A stretch of DNA of 64,000 nt, from assembly GCA_023055425.1 (NCBI GenBank), contig JALGPY010000006.1:69162127-69226126 (forward strand). The letters run 5' to 3'. The notes below the pieces were generated by a model. The model made no database searches. It was not told the DNA's origin and was given only the letters and a program-made list of their open reading frames with translations. Below are positions 45,050 through 57,283 of this stretch, piece after piece. The stretch is from Linanthus parryae (Eukaryota; Streptophyta; Magnoliopsida; Ericales; Polemoniaceae). The translations under genes were made by a program, and so were the position numbers. How positions within the stretch are numbered: the stretch's first letter is position 1; each line of letters starts with the position of its first letter.

Positions 45050-48000
45050 GGGGAGCCTCGAAGTACCCACTTGCGTCAATTGCAGCCACTGCGGTGCAGT
45101 CCCGCCAAGCACAATGATCGTCTTGAACTAGAACACACGGGGACTTAGGAACATCCCTAATGTTCTAGAGTTTCAAAGCCTCATCAGAGGAAAGTGTCCG
45201 AATTTGGTGTCCTTGATGGAGGCGAGACTTACAAGTCTGTAAATGAAAAAAGAGAAAACCAAACTATGATTCACTGTTGGTCTTAGTGTGAATTGTACGG
45301 GGCATAGTGGTGGATGGGCCCTTTTATGGAGAGATAATATGAATGTTCGCGTAAGTTCATACTCGAAATACCATATAAATTTCACCATAAGAGAGGCTCA
45401 TGACGCATATGAATGGAAATTAACCGGCTTCTACGAAGAATCATTCAGTAGTGAAAAGAAGAATTCGTTGAAAATTTTAAGCAGGTTAAACGCCCGCGAT
45501 AAAACTCCCTAGTGTGTTATTGGGTATTTTAATGTATCACCTTGGTAGCATAACAACAATGAGGAAATTTAGCAGATATCCAGTTGATGGCAGATTTATG
45601 GAATTCCTTAAAGGACAACGAGTTGTTTGACCTGGGATATCATGGTAACACTTTCAATTGGATGAGAAATCAAAGGAATTGAGAATGAATAATAGAACGT
45701 CTAGATCATGCTGTTTCCAACATCTCGTGGTTAGACAAGTTATGCAATGCAAAACTCATATACCTGGTGAGTTTGGTCTCAGATCACTCCCCATTCGAGC
45801 TTTCTTGGGAGGTGGATGTTAAAAACCCAACTAGATTTCAATTTGAATATTGTTGGCCGTCTCATGAAGATTGTTCAAATTTGGTTGCTTTGACCTGGAA
45901 AAAATTGGTGCACTCCTTAAGCGGAACAACTGACCACCCTGGGCTGCAAGTTAAAGGAATGGGATCATACGACTTTTGGGAATGTTACAAGGAAAATAAA
46001 TGAGCTTCAAAAAGTATCTCGACGTTGGAAGTGGCTATTATCACAGAATCATTGAATGAGAAACTAAAAATTATGCCACAGATTAATCACCTTCTTCTAC
46101 AAGAAAAGGATTTGTGGATCGAATTTAAATGAGTGGGATCATAATGGATTTTGAGCTTCTTAACACCATGCGAACAAGGGAAAATGGAATGACATGGTTC
46201 ATGACACTTGAGCTTGATATGGACAAGGAAGGCGACCGTGTAGAACGCCGCTTCTTACATGCTACCATGGAAAATATGGGGTTCAGTAATCGCTGGTTGA
46301 AGATGGTTAATCCCTGTATTTCTCCTGCTACTTTTTCTATCTCCTTTAAAGGCAAGGTTCAAGGAAATGTTATTCATGGCATAGAATTACGTCAAGCCTG
46401 CCCCTCTCACCATATTTATTTCTGATTGTGAGTGAAAAATATCTCATGAGATTTATCGGCTGCGGTGCATAAGAATTTGATGTCAGGTCTTGCGTCTTCT
46501 CATGAGGGGCGGTTATCTCACATCTTTTCATCACTGATGATAGTATTATTTTTACAAAAGATAATTCTACTAAAGCTACAAGATAACAGGAAATTTACAA
46601 GCTTGCGAAAAAACCTCTTGTCAAAAAGTAAACTTATCCAAGTCTGCTACAATCTACTCTAATGTTCCCCAGGAGCTGAAGGATGAACTAAGCCACCTGA
46701 CATGTATCAAAATAGTTGATAGCCATGAAAAGTATCTCGGCCTCCCCACTGCAATGGGAAAAAAATAGAATGAGCATACACTCTCATAAATGCGGTAATT
46801 CAGTCAATCCATGTTTACGTAATCAACTGCTTTAAGATCCCTTCTCTTATTTGTAAAAATTAGATCCATTCTCAAGTAATTTCTGGTGGTGAAAGGGCGA
46901 AGGGAAAATAAGGAGGTCATGGGATCTCTTGGAAGAAATTGAAAGAAGAAAAAGAAGTTAAGGCTTGGGGTTAAAAGACCTCGAAACCTTCAAAGATGCA
47001 CTTCTACAAAAACAATTTTGGCGAATCCTTCAAGCTGACAACATGATCAGTAAGGTGTTCAAAAACAAGTATTACCCTCATAGTAGCATTTTACAAGCCG
47101 AATCAAGCCCCACCTCATCATACATTTGGCGGAGCATGTGCAACATCAAGTCTATCATTCTTAAGGGTTCTAGACGGAGAGTTGGAGATAGCACCTCCAT
47201 CAACTTTCTTGTGGCCAGTGGCTGCCGATACCAAACTCTTATAAACGAGTGTTCCAAATACCCAAACTTTCTCATCTTAAGGCTTCTAATCTAATGACGA
47301 CAGACAAATCCAGTACAAAGAAAAAATCAAAAGCCTCTTTCCCCCTATTGTCAGTTCTGAAATTTTGAGAGTGCCAATCCTCTAACAATCCACACCGGAT
47401 AAACTGATTTGGCATAATATACAGGACGACCTATATTCTGTCAAAACAGACTATAGCCTTGCTATTAGAGATATCGATTCACAACTTGGTTCATCTACTC
47501 CTTCAAAGAAGAACTGGCTTAGGAAAATATGGATAGTTAAAATTCTCCAAAAATATATTCACACAATGTGGAGAGAATGGAAAAATTCCTTAGCTACAAG
47601 GGATAAAATCTCAAGACGGGGATTACAATTTCAGGTCGATTCCCGATTTGTAGTGAAAAAACAGAAACCTTGAACCACCTGCTGATGGAGTGCAAGCTTG
47701 TGAGAGAAGTTTGGGCCTCAGTTCTCGGAAATCGAAACTTGCAAATCTGGTCCAGAGGAATCAAGGAGTTGATCAAGGTTAAATTTAAAGAAGGAATTAA
47801 ATAGGAACTCCTAGGTCATTGCATCATAATTTTGCATGTGTGGTCACATCAAAATAGATTGGTGTTTCAAAATAAAAGATGGACTGAATCAAAATCACGA
47901 GGAACATTCCTTATCTCTTATTGGAGGTTAGGGATCTGAAGAACCACAAGACAACTCCATCAATGTCATCTTTTTCTCAGGCCAAGTAGGTTATACCGGA

Positions 48001-48440
48001 GACCCATTGGGCGAGGTGAACATCGACGACTGTTGGCTCCTTTAGAACGAGGATTCATCATCAGCCATTTTACTGGACGATAGAGGTGATTTCATCGCAG
48101 CCACTGCATCTCCTCTCAGCACGGTGAGGTCCGCGAAGGAGGCCAAAGTAGCATTCTTGTTGATGAGTCTGCAACTTGTGTGGGACAAAGGAATCAGAAA
48201 GCTTGAAGTTGAAATGAACTCCAAAACAACTGTCTCCCAGATCCGCAGATGGGAAGAGGACAGGAAAAAATACGTCTCTGATACATGGATCATCTTGAAA
48301 ATGTGTTGGCATCTTTCCAGCTTCTTCAAAGAATTATGAATTAGATACTACAAGCGCACGACAAACACATTAGCTCGTCAGTTTGCCAAATTTATTCTAG
48401 GCCTTCCAAATAAATGGATTTGAATTTATAATGATCTTGA
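45050..48440 (+). pseudogene. LINE ORF2 remnant: endonuclease, RT, zf-RVT, RNase H
   Basis: Endonuclease pieces: CELYGA..GWALLWRD (45288), DLGYHGNTFNWMRN (about 45630), ERLDHAVSNISWLDK and SDHSPFELSW (45780). RT: LELDMDKEGDRVERRFLHAT (about 46205), where functional elements have LDMSKAYDRVEW, then ENMGFSNRWLKMVN; the catalytic FADD box appears as FITDD (46527-46541). KGLGLKDLETFKDALLQKQF (about 46955) and WRSMCNIKSIILKG follow. The zf-RVT region is near 47600-47720 (ETLNHLLMECKLVREVW). RNase H is at 48040-48340 (DDRGDFIAATASPLSTV, AKEAKVAFLLMSLQL). ORF2 would nick the target and copy LINE RNA. Many stops make it dead. Confidence 0.85.
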
Positions 48441-48509
48441 TTGGACAACTCAGCTTCTTAGTGATGATGTAACGGGCCTCAACAGTCAATATTCAGTTCA
48501 TTAATATAA

Positions 48510-48778
48510 GGGTAAAAGACAAAAACCACCCCTCGAGTATGGGGTATATACAAAAAAACCCCTCGTGTTCGGGGATATACAAAAACCACCCCTGTCGAGA
48601 CAAAAACCACCCCTGTCCGTGAATGGACATTAGACGAAAAGCACCCCTCTATTACAATCGATTAGTATAAGGGTGCAATTTGTCTTCTTTATGACCATTT
48701 TACCCTTACTTGTATTTTCGTGTTTATTATGTTCATGTTCTTGCCGCCACCACCACCACCACCACCACAACCACAACC

Positions 48779-48853
<75 letters not shown>

Positions 48854-50137
48854 TTATTATGAAAAAAAAATCATCTAACTGTGTCGAATTGACTGAGACC
48901 CAACAACAACAATAACATCAAGATTATTATGAAAAAAATTCCTCAACTGTGTCGAATTGACTGAGACCCAGTAGAGTCTCGAATCTGAGTCTCGTACCGA
49001 ATTAGACGGCGACGAACTTGCTGTCCTTCAACTGAGTCGAATTGACGACAGAATCTAAATAAAGGCCACCATACTTGAACACCAATTGGCAGGACCAAGA
49101 ATCGTCTTCTACTTGCTGGGCAGAGGGGAAGGTAAGGGAGGGAAATCACCAGTAAACAAACCCGGTTTCGACGGTTCACCGGTTGGTGACAAATGAGATT
49201 AGACATTACCAATAGATTATCAGGAGGAGAAGAGGATAAAGAAAAATTAGTCACTCCTTCCCTTCGATCTGAGCCACAAGAACAACAATATGAACCATAT
49301 CCACCTATACCTTCGAATCTAGACCAAGAATGCAACGATCGGCGATGTAGCAAATCGAACGAAACAGCCCCCTCCTCTCGACCCACCATGGAGCAACAAC
49401 AAACCAACCCTACCCTTATCATCTCTGCCCTCTTGAGATCGATTTCGTACGGTCTTCATCGGGAGTCTTCATCAAAACTAGGGTCGAATTGGTGGCGACG
49501 GCTACGACTTGACCTCCCTCAACTGAGTCGAATTCACGAGACCCAGTTGAGTCTTGAATCTGATTCTCGTATCGAATTAGACGGCGACGACGAGACGCAA
49601 GAACCCGTCGGCGCGACCCACAGTTTGCGAATTGGCGGAGGAAAGTGGGGTTGGTGGCGATGGGTGGAGCAGAGAGAGGGACAGAGACGCACGCCACCTC
49701 ACCGTCGCTGTTTGTTCGGACCGACGCCGCCTCAACACCGCCGTCGCCAGATTCTCTCTCTCCTTTTTCTTACTCGATCTGTTGAGAGAGAGAGAGAGAG
49801 GGGAGGGAGAGGGAGGTCGTGATCTGGGATGATGGAGGTGGTGGGATAAGGTTTGACGGGGAAGAGGCTTCTGAGTTTCACGAGAGTGAGAGAGAGAGGC
49901 GGAGGAAGTTTTTAGGTTAAGAGAGAGAGAGAAGATAGTGGAATGAATGGATAAGGAGAAGAAAACATATATAGTAGGGTAACTTTTTTTCATTTGAGGG
50001 TAAAATGGGTATTTAGTGTTTCTGTTAGTTGCTGTTAGTCACCGTCAACTGACAGGGGTGGTCTTCGTATATCCCCGAACACGAGGGGTTTTTTTGTATA
50101 TACCTCGTACTCGAGGGGTGGTTTTTGTCTTTTACCC
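48510..50137. mobile_element. MULE (copy B), same family as copy A in opposite orientation
   Basis: 1628 bp, with GGGTAAAAGACAAAAACCAC at both ends inverted and a 9-bp duplication TTAATATAA (48501-48509, 50138-50146). The left terminal repeat has four ACAAAAACCACCCCT boxes, the right three. Left subterminal DNA (48610-48750) matches copy A's right side in reverse complement. The interior differs from A: a CCA/CAA microsatellite, then a segment of about 70 bp that occurs twice (48943-49013 and 49519-49593, both ending GAATTAGACGGCGACGA). The longest frame, 49193-49822 plus, has no recognisable domain. No transposase. Confidence 0.9.
48749..48854 (+). repeat. CCA then CAA trinucleotide microsatellite
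   Basis: (CCA)7 followed by alternating CAACCA and then about 23 uninterrupted CAA/ACA units, inside MULE copy B. Copy A keeps a shorter GGT tract at the equivalent place (31377-31393). Confidence 0.9.
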
Positions 50138-50146
50138 TTAATATAA

Positions 50147-51650
50147 TAAGTCTAATTCTCCAAAAAGATGTTATGAGATTTGATTGTTGTAGTACTAGTT
50201 AGGAGCACGCGCGTTTTACGTGGATTTTTTTAAGACAATTGGGATGGAGTTGATCTGTTCCCAAGAGTCGATATTTCATTCTCTCATGACTCCACACGTA
50301 GATTGCTCTAAATTATAAACTTCAATTTTGACGAATTCACCCTATTCGACCTTGTCATGTCAACCATACCGAATGTAAAAGTTCTAACCCTTGTAAATCA
50401 ATCACACTAAGTAGAAAACTCAGATCCTTACCCAATTCATGCTGGTTCAATTCTAAAAATTCAGCTATTCACCCAAGTAAGCTAATGTATAAATTGGCCT
50501 AAATGATGCACATGAAAAAAAGAAAGTGTGTTTTGAAGCATACAACTAACTCAATGTCAAGGGTGAAAATGTATTCAACCAAATCAATGAATTCAACGAA
50601 AAAAATGACATTGGAATCGACACCGGTGTATACTTTAGTAGCAAAGTTAATGAAGTACAAGTTCAAAGAAAACAAATCTCATGATAGATCTTTTAGTTCT
50701 TCTCTATTTTGATTTTTATTCTAGTCTCTGTTGCAGACATATATTCGACTTTGTCCACTTTCTTCACAATGATTCTTCATATTTTACGGCATTTGCCCAT
50801 TGTCATGTCAACTTTGTTGAAGAAAATCAATCGTATGTTTTGTCTTAGTAATCAATATATACAAATTCTTATTTTGAAGTTATGGATAACAAATATTTAC
50901 TCGTGCTTTGTCGTTTACAAAATCTTAAAAAGGTCTTTCAATTGTCAGTTGCGTGAAATATAGCTAGGCCAACTTCCTTTCCTTTATCCTCAACTATCAC
51001 CTTCATGACGTACCTACAATATCCATTGTCAAGATGTCCCAACGGAAACGACATTCAATGTTTGGATTTCGAGCGAACATATGTTTATAATATATCTTAC
51101 AAAGAAACTCACGTAAATTCGATCATCAGATATGCACTAGGAGTTAGCAAACCTGGCCACCCCAAACCGATTCGCACCAAACCGGTCCGAATTTAGCACC
51201 CGTTCATGTTACTTGATTGATTACGATTATAAAATCACAAACTCGAACTAACTTTGATTGATCATGATTTTGGAGTTGGCAAAACTGTTTAGAACTGAAC
51301 CGGTCCGACTCAAATTTTATCCCGAAAATTACATATTTTTGTTAGATACATCGTCCACAAATTAAAATTTATAAGCCCACGTAATTGTTTTGGTAGATTT
51401 TCCTCAAGTTTTAGTTGATTTTCCTCAATTTACTCATATTTTCTAACAAACTTTGTTAAGTTTCAATGCTAAAATTTATGCTTACAGATTTTTAATTTGT
51501 TTTAAAAAAATCATAATTTTTCCAAATAAATTTTCTACATTCAATACCCGTTCAACCAGGTCTGAATCGGGTTGAGTTGATAAGCTTGGTTTGGTTTGGG
51601 TATAAAAAAATTGATTGATTTTCGGTTGAACATTCTCTAACTCATACTTA
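50147..51650. other. no gene recognised
   Basis: AT-rich with short frames only. At 51140-51300 the phrase GGAGTTAGCAAAC...ACCGGTCCGA occurs twice in diverged form (second near 51255), and GAGTTAG recurs inverted near 51640, so a small decayed hAT-like element of about 500 bp is possible but not proven. Confidence 0.4.
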
Positions 51651-51659
51651 TTGGGTGAT

Positions 51660-53073
51660 GGCGAAGTTTTTTGAGAAAACCTGCCCAAACTGGTCTGCTC
51701 TCACCCATAATATGCACAGTGAAAATTTTAGGGGTTTGGCGGATATTACGCAACGAAATACCAAAAAAAAAAATATGCCCAAAACTCTCTAGGGTCACAT
51801 GTGAAGCATCATAAGATGATGAAGGAGAAGGGTTACCTTTGTCAGTTTGATGATCATTGCGCAGAATTAGTGTCCACGCCTCTGCTAGTATCCACACCGT
51901 AGGATCTGCAACTCGGTGGTGAAGAAGAAGGAGGAACAATCGGGAGGCTTGATCCAATCAAACACACGCAATAATGGAGAATGAGAAGGGGGCCACCTTT
52001 CTCTGTGTCGTCGGCCTTAGGGGGTTCGGCTTCTCTCTCTCTTTTCTCTTTATCTGATTAAATTTTTTCATCTAATGAAAAATTTGGGCTGAACAATTTT
52101 ATAATTAATAATCTTTATTAATTACTAAATTGTCCCACTACTAATTAGATCCAACAATTTAGATCAACTTTTGTTTCAGTCCAGCTTGCTATTTAGTCCA
52201 ACTAAATGTGCATGTCGTTGCGATTTGATCCCTGATTCTTTACCGTTAATTAGTCCAACTAATTAACAGCTACATCCAGTCTAACCATATGTGTGTGACC
52301 CTGTAGGTTCCTATTATGTTGGCAGTAACATTTACAAACATTGAGCAGTGTCTAGCAACAAATCAATGCTACCCAAGTAATAGGAATAGTCAGTAATCTG
52401 ACAAACCTCTGTGACTAATACTACTGTGATGTATAATCCCTTTGTCACTATATCCGGATTGGACACAAGATACGGATGTCACACTCGTATATCCAATCCA
52501 TAGTTTCTCGATATGTGAGTAGACTTATCCGAATATATAAAATCAATATCGTATATTGATTTATGTGAGCCTGTCCAGGCATTTCCTTAATTCCTACTCA
52601 TCGAGTTGCCATGGATACATACTCCCGTTATGTGGGAGGGACAAATTATCTCTACATCGCTACCATCTCTCAGCTGGCTTCATATCAGGTCTGATTATCG
52701 CCTTTACAGTTACCCAGTTACGGTACAACGTTTGACGATTTCAAAACATGATAATTCACAACTAGAGTATCTAGTGACTTCAAGTAAGAGGAACACAACA
52801 CAATTTTCACTACGAGAAGCACTTGAGACATTCACATAACTTCCATGTAGCCTTCTCGTGGCGGGTCAATACAGTATGCCATTACTCTTAATGCATAACC
52901 ATGCATAGCGATCGTCCTATTAATCATTATACTTGACCATGGATAGTTTAAGGTAACAACAATTGCAATCTAAGGAATTCATTATATTAATATCTCCATA
53001 TCTAATAGAATGAATAGTTTAGCCTAAACAATGTTCACACTAAAATAGACTGCCTCTAGGGAATACACCAACA
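51660..53073 (-). repeat. copia 3' LTR (minus strand), lower boundary approximate
   Basis: Read on the minus strand, AAGAAGGAGAT is followed by TGTTGGTGTATTCCCTAGAG (53073-53054). This is a polypurine tract and LTR start known from a common plant copia group. The LTR runs toward 51.7 kb and includes pyrimidine-rich CCTCCTTCTTCTTCACC. The 3' end, expected as CA before the flank, could not be fixed; near 51720 it reads AAAATTTTCA. Confidence 0.65.
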
Positions 53074-53087
53074 ATCTCCTTCTTACA

Positions 53088-53720
53088 CTAGAGCCAATCT
53101 GGTGCATGGCATATCGATCTAGTGTGACCCTCATTCTTACGCTGAGCAATGGGTTTAGTGATTGGATCTGAAAGATTATCATATGTCAGTATCTTGCATA
53201 TCTTCACATCTCCTCTATCGACGATCTCTCCAATGAGATGGAATCTCCTGAGTATATGTTTGGACATTTTGGTGCGACATGAGTTCCTTGGTTTGTTCGA
53301 TCGCCCAATTGTTGTCACAATACAACGCAATGGGATCCACTATGCTAGGAACCACACCCAGTTCAATAATGAATTTTTTGATCCAAACAGCTTCCTTTGA
53401 TGCATCTAACGCAGTAATGTACTCATGCTGTTGTAGAATCAACAACTGCCTCTTGCTTAGAACTCTTCCAGCTCACATCTCCTCCATTTAGGAAAAACAC
53501 ATAACCCAATTGCGATCTGAAATTATCCTTATCGGTTTGGAAGCTTGCATCAGTGTAACCCTTTATACTGAGTTCTTCCTCCCCTCCATATATGAAGAAT
53601 GCATCCTCAGTCCTTCTCAAGTACTTAAGGATTCTTGACAGCAATCCAGTGACTCTTACCCGGATTGGACTAGTATCTGCTTGTCATACTCAAAGCATAT
53701 GACACATATTGTTTAAACAA
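53088..53720 (-). pseudogene. copia RT tail and RNase H fragment (minus strand)
   Basis: Minus-strand frames read ILKYLRRTEDAFFIYGGEEE, KGYTDASFQTDKDNFRSQLG and FFLNGGDVSWKSSKQEAVVD, then, after a break near 53430, HEYITALDASKEAVWIKKFI, LGVVPSIVDPIALYCDNNWA and HIL-like ends. SW-KSSKQ, the E of the EYI/ALDA region and YCDN are RNase H landmarks of Ty1-copia. RT sequence fades at about 53720, so the element is 5' truncated: gag, integrase and most of RT are missing. Together with 51660-53073 this is the 3' end of one dead copia. Confidence 0.85.
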
Positions 53721-54590
53721 ATTTTCTATCCGGCGAATTTATTGGCCTTTGATTTAGAAAAGATGTGAAACAAAGTTACTATTTTTATTTACGTGGATCC
53801 TAGTATTCATAATTTTACCCTAACTACATAGGAACCCCTGATTAATAAGACACAAAATAAAGAACTAAATACGTAAAACAAAAATAAATATGAACAAACA
53901 GTTGATTTCATTGATTTGGTGGGTTTTATACCCAAAAGGTTACATTGATTTGCAATGGACTACATTGAATTCAAGATGTAGAAGAAATACATGGAGGTGT
54001 GAAGGATAGAGGGTTCTTTGGGGGGGTTTGGAACCCTTTACCAGTTAGACGCCATGGTCGTTCGTCAGTTTGGCTCTGGTGTCCAATTTCTCGTCTCCTG
54101 AAACTCCGAGCTTAGATTCCCCGACGGGAAGATGTTTTTGTTTCTTTTTGTGTGTGTGATCTCTCTTTTTCTCTCGTAGTATATTTCTCTCTCTCCAGGA
54201 TCTCGAAGTGAAGAACCCCTGAAAATTCCACAACCTCTCCAGTTTGAATTTGAACTCAATCGTCAGCTTATCTCCTGCCTTGAAAGTATCGCTAAGATCT
54301 CTTATCTACTCTTCAAGCATAACAAATCGTTATATTTGAGAGGTGTGAGAAGATATTGAAGATGTCTTCATCTTTTATCCCCTACTTTGAGTGTAAATGG
54401 GGAGCACGTCTAACTTGGCGGGCTTCTCAAATTTGACACATTAAAAATATTTTGTTGAAATTTAAGTGCCAACGAAACCCCCTCGTGATTCGTGTAAGAG
54501 ACATTTGATCTCTTGCTCGAATCACGAAACTTGGCGCAACTGTCTTCTCTATATAATTTCGACTTGGCAATTTAAATCGTGGCTTACCAG
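53720..54590. other. no gene recognised; one short hairpin
   Basis: AT-rich DNA with short chance frames. A hairpin lies at 54484-54526: CGTGATTCG (54484-54492) pairs with CGAATCACG (54518-54526), and the inner TAAGAGA/TCTCTTG extends the stem imperfectly. Three bases before it a C run begins (CCCCCTC). Confidence 0.5.
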
Positions 54591-55030
54591 GGCAGACCAA
54601 ATCTTGATGACCGTTATGGTTTTAGCCGGGTGACATTTGGCATCGCAATTTCAGTTGCGGTTCGCTTAGTCTTACCTCTTGGTTTTATCTTGGCGTCGGT
54701 TCGCTTGGGCTGACCGTTTTGGTTTTAGCCGGGTGACATTTGGCATAGCAATTTCAGTTGCGGTTCGCTTAGGCTGGCCTCTTGATTTTAGCTTGGCGAC
54801 ATTTAATATAGCAATTTGGATCGTGGTTCGCTTGGGCTGACCGTTTTAATTTTAGCCGAGCGACATTTGATAAAGCGATTCGGATCGCGTTTTGCTTGGG
54901 CTGACCGTTTTGGTTTTAACCGAGCGACATTTGATATAGCGATTTGGATCGCAATTCGCTTTGCACGACATTTTGATTTTAGAGGGGCGGATAGCGATTT
55001 TGATCGTGCTTTGCTGAGGCTGGGCCCGCA
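54590..55030 (+). repeat. minisatellite, unit about 64-66 bp, about six copies
   Basis: Units share GGCTGACCGTTTTGGTTTTA, GCGACATTTGATATAGC and GGATCGCGGTTCGCTTG. Clear unit starts are near 54707, 54772, 54836, 54900 and 54964, with degenerate copies before and after. It lies upstream of the PMD-gene relic. Confidence 0.85.
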
Positions 55031-56714
55031 TATTCTTTATGCAATAGCCTCTTTCTGAGATCTTAAACCATATATTATTAATGTGGGCTGTATATTTTTA
55101 GTCCAACCCTTTTTTGTCTTTTTTAATAGTTTTTTTTGGACTTGGCTTCTCTTTGACATGGGCTGTCGTGGAGACAAGAGTCAGCCCAATAGATACTTTG
55201 CCGCTCCAGTCTTTTGTCACAGGAGGGTTTTTTCTTTGATAAGTCCTTTTGAGATAGGCTTCTGTTCTAGATTAGGATTAGATTGTGGAAGAGTCAAAGT
55301 CTTCCAAGGAACCAAACACATTTAAAGACTTTAGGGTAACCCCTTCCATGTACGTTGCTGAATTTTCTTGTCTCACGATCATCCGTGTTTTTTGCGCTGG
55401 AGTCTTCAGGTAAGTGATCTCTGGTTCTTTGAATTTAGTCTTTTTTAATCGATTTTCGTCAAGAAACGCAACACTTGTTTTTACCTTCCATAGCATGAAC
55501 CCCTTTCTCTATCTTGTAGTTTTCTAAGACTGTGTCGTTCTGTCAACCCAATCTTTTAGTGTTCGGTGATCTCACGCCTTGTTGTCCCGCAGCTAGATTA
55601 TTCTCTAGAAAAAATATATATTTTCATACTTTCACCAGACTAATGACCCTTTAACAAAAGGCTTACAAGTTAGCATCACCCTTAGGTTCTTCATTCTACT
55701 TTGTATGTCGCCACTGCTGCAATGCCCCCTTTTTTGATAGAATTTCGTGCATGCATTCAACTGCAACAACTACCCATGTCAACCTTACGACCCATGCGCA
55801 TGAGACTTCGTCGTCGCATGCTATTTTGATGGGTCTAATTTGCAAGTTAATTTCACTCGCATGTGTCGCTCACAGAGCGTCTTCTATGATCTCTTTCGAG
55901 AGGGTTCGCGGTTAGATTACTACCGTTTTGCGAGAATTAGGCTTCTTTACAACTGATTCAGGTATACTTCTCGACCCAAAGATGTACTCCTCACGAATTC
56001 TTTGCAAGGCCCACGACCAGAATGTATGTCACTGGAACTTTGCGTTCCGTGGAGCTAAAATTTGTAAATATTAAAAAGATGGGAATCTTTTTCTTTCCCT
56101 GCTTAACGGATAATTAGGGATGTTAAAGGCTACTTATTTAGATCCCTAACATGGTATCTTAAACAAGGTCCTGAATACCCAAAAGGCTTGTGTAGAAGCC
56201 TGCATCACCCTTTTTTGAAGAAAATAATGGTGAATCTGACTCGTCTCCATGAAACTATGAATCTCATCCATATTCTTCGGCGTCCCATCAGGATCCGATT
56301 TACACATGTTTACTCAGATGAGTCTCTGGAGTCTTTGCTCCCCTGGAACTACAAGCTCCCAGCCACCATTTTACCACTAATGTTGCAAAGGCCATCATTT
56401 TTTGGGAACTGCTATGGTGTTACGCCTAAACACACATAAGTCCCATTGCCTTTATTTATTTCAGTCACGCTATAGTTATTTTTTTATTTGATGACATATG
56501 TGGATAGTGGACCCCCTCTATTTACTCAACTTCATGAGAATCAGAGTCTACGTCATCCTCTTCTGTTAATGCCACATGCGCTTTACCAATTACAAGTAAG
56601 TATAGGAACCTTCATCACCTCCACCTTTTTGTTCCTTTTTTACTTTAAGCAGATAGTCTGGCATTTTCAGGATGTGAGGTTTCGCTATAGACTTGCTGAC
56701 CCGCGAGGGATCCA
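55031..56714. other. no gene recognised; leader-like region before the PMD pseudogene
   Basis: Mixed-composition DNA. The phrase AAAAGGCTT...GCATCACCCTT occurs twice (about 55658-55682 and 56178-56210). Splice-like CTTCAG|GTAAGTGATC lies near 55405. A frame at 56188-56439 has no recognisable domain. Confidence 0.4.
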
Positions 56715-57152
56715 AGTCCTCTGACTGGTGATGCTCGTGCGGGCGTTCTCAGTCCCTTGACCGGTGATGCCCCCCGTGGGCGTTCTCAGTCCTCCAACTG
56801 GTGATGTTTGCGCTGGTGTTCTCGGTCCCTTGACTGGTGATGTTTGCCCGGGCATTCTCGGTCTCTTGACCGGTGATATTCGTGTGAACGCTCTCGGTCC
56901 TTGACCTCTGATTTTCGTGCGAACGTTCTTGGTCCTTGACTGCTGATGTTTGCGTTAGAGTTCTCGGTCCCTTTGACTGGTGATGTTTACGTGAACGTTC
57001 TCAGTCCCTTGACTGGTGATGTTTTCGCTAGCATTATCGGTCCCTTGGACTGGTGATGTTTACGTGAGCGTTCTCGGTCCCTTGACTGGTGATGTTTGCG
57101 CTAGCATTCTCGGTCCTTGACTAGTGATGTTCGCGCTAGCGTTCTCGGTCCA
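56715..57152 (+). repeat. minisatellite, unit 35-37 bp, twelve copies
   Basis: Unit consensus is CTTGACTGGTGATGTTTGCG followed by CTAGCGTTCTCGGTCC. Twelve successive units can be counted, diverged from each other. It ends directly before the PMD pseudogene's putative start. Confidence 0.9.
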
Positions 57153-57283
57153 CCCGGATTTAGGGGTCTCCAACCCCTTCTTGACCTTTACTATGGTCTT
57201 AGCTAGCACTATATTCAGATTCAAAATTGAACCTATTTTCCCTTGCAGACTAAAGCTCACTTGTTATTCTGAACATGTTCTTC

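Larger units (their letters stand above)
42975..48460 (+). mobile_element. LINE (L1-type non-LTR retrotransposon), decayed
   Basis: Upstream of, and divergent from, the WD40-like gene. An ORF1 remnant with a zinc-knuckle domain is followed by ORF2 endonuclease, RT, zinc-finger and RNase H remnants in the normal order. All parts are broken by stops and frame changes. A hAT-like element (about 43998-44888) separates ORF1 from ORF2. No poly(A) tail or target duplication could be fixed; a MULE starts at 48510, just past the RNase H region. Confidence 0.85.

Noticed and set aside
48630..48915. ORFs coding runs of Leu, Asn or His
   Set aside because: They are translations of the CCA/CAA microsatellite inside MULE copy B.
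49193..49822. 209-codon open frame in MULE copy B
   Set aside because: No domain, Arg/Ser/Gln-rich low complexity, overlapped by equally long antisense frames; kept only as cargo of unknown origin, not called as a gene.
56715..57152. CRISPR-like array
   Set aside because: Units are contiguous with no unique spacers; this is a minisatellite in plant DNA.
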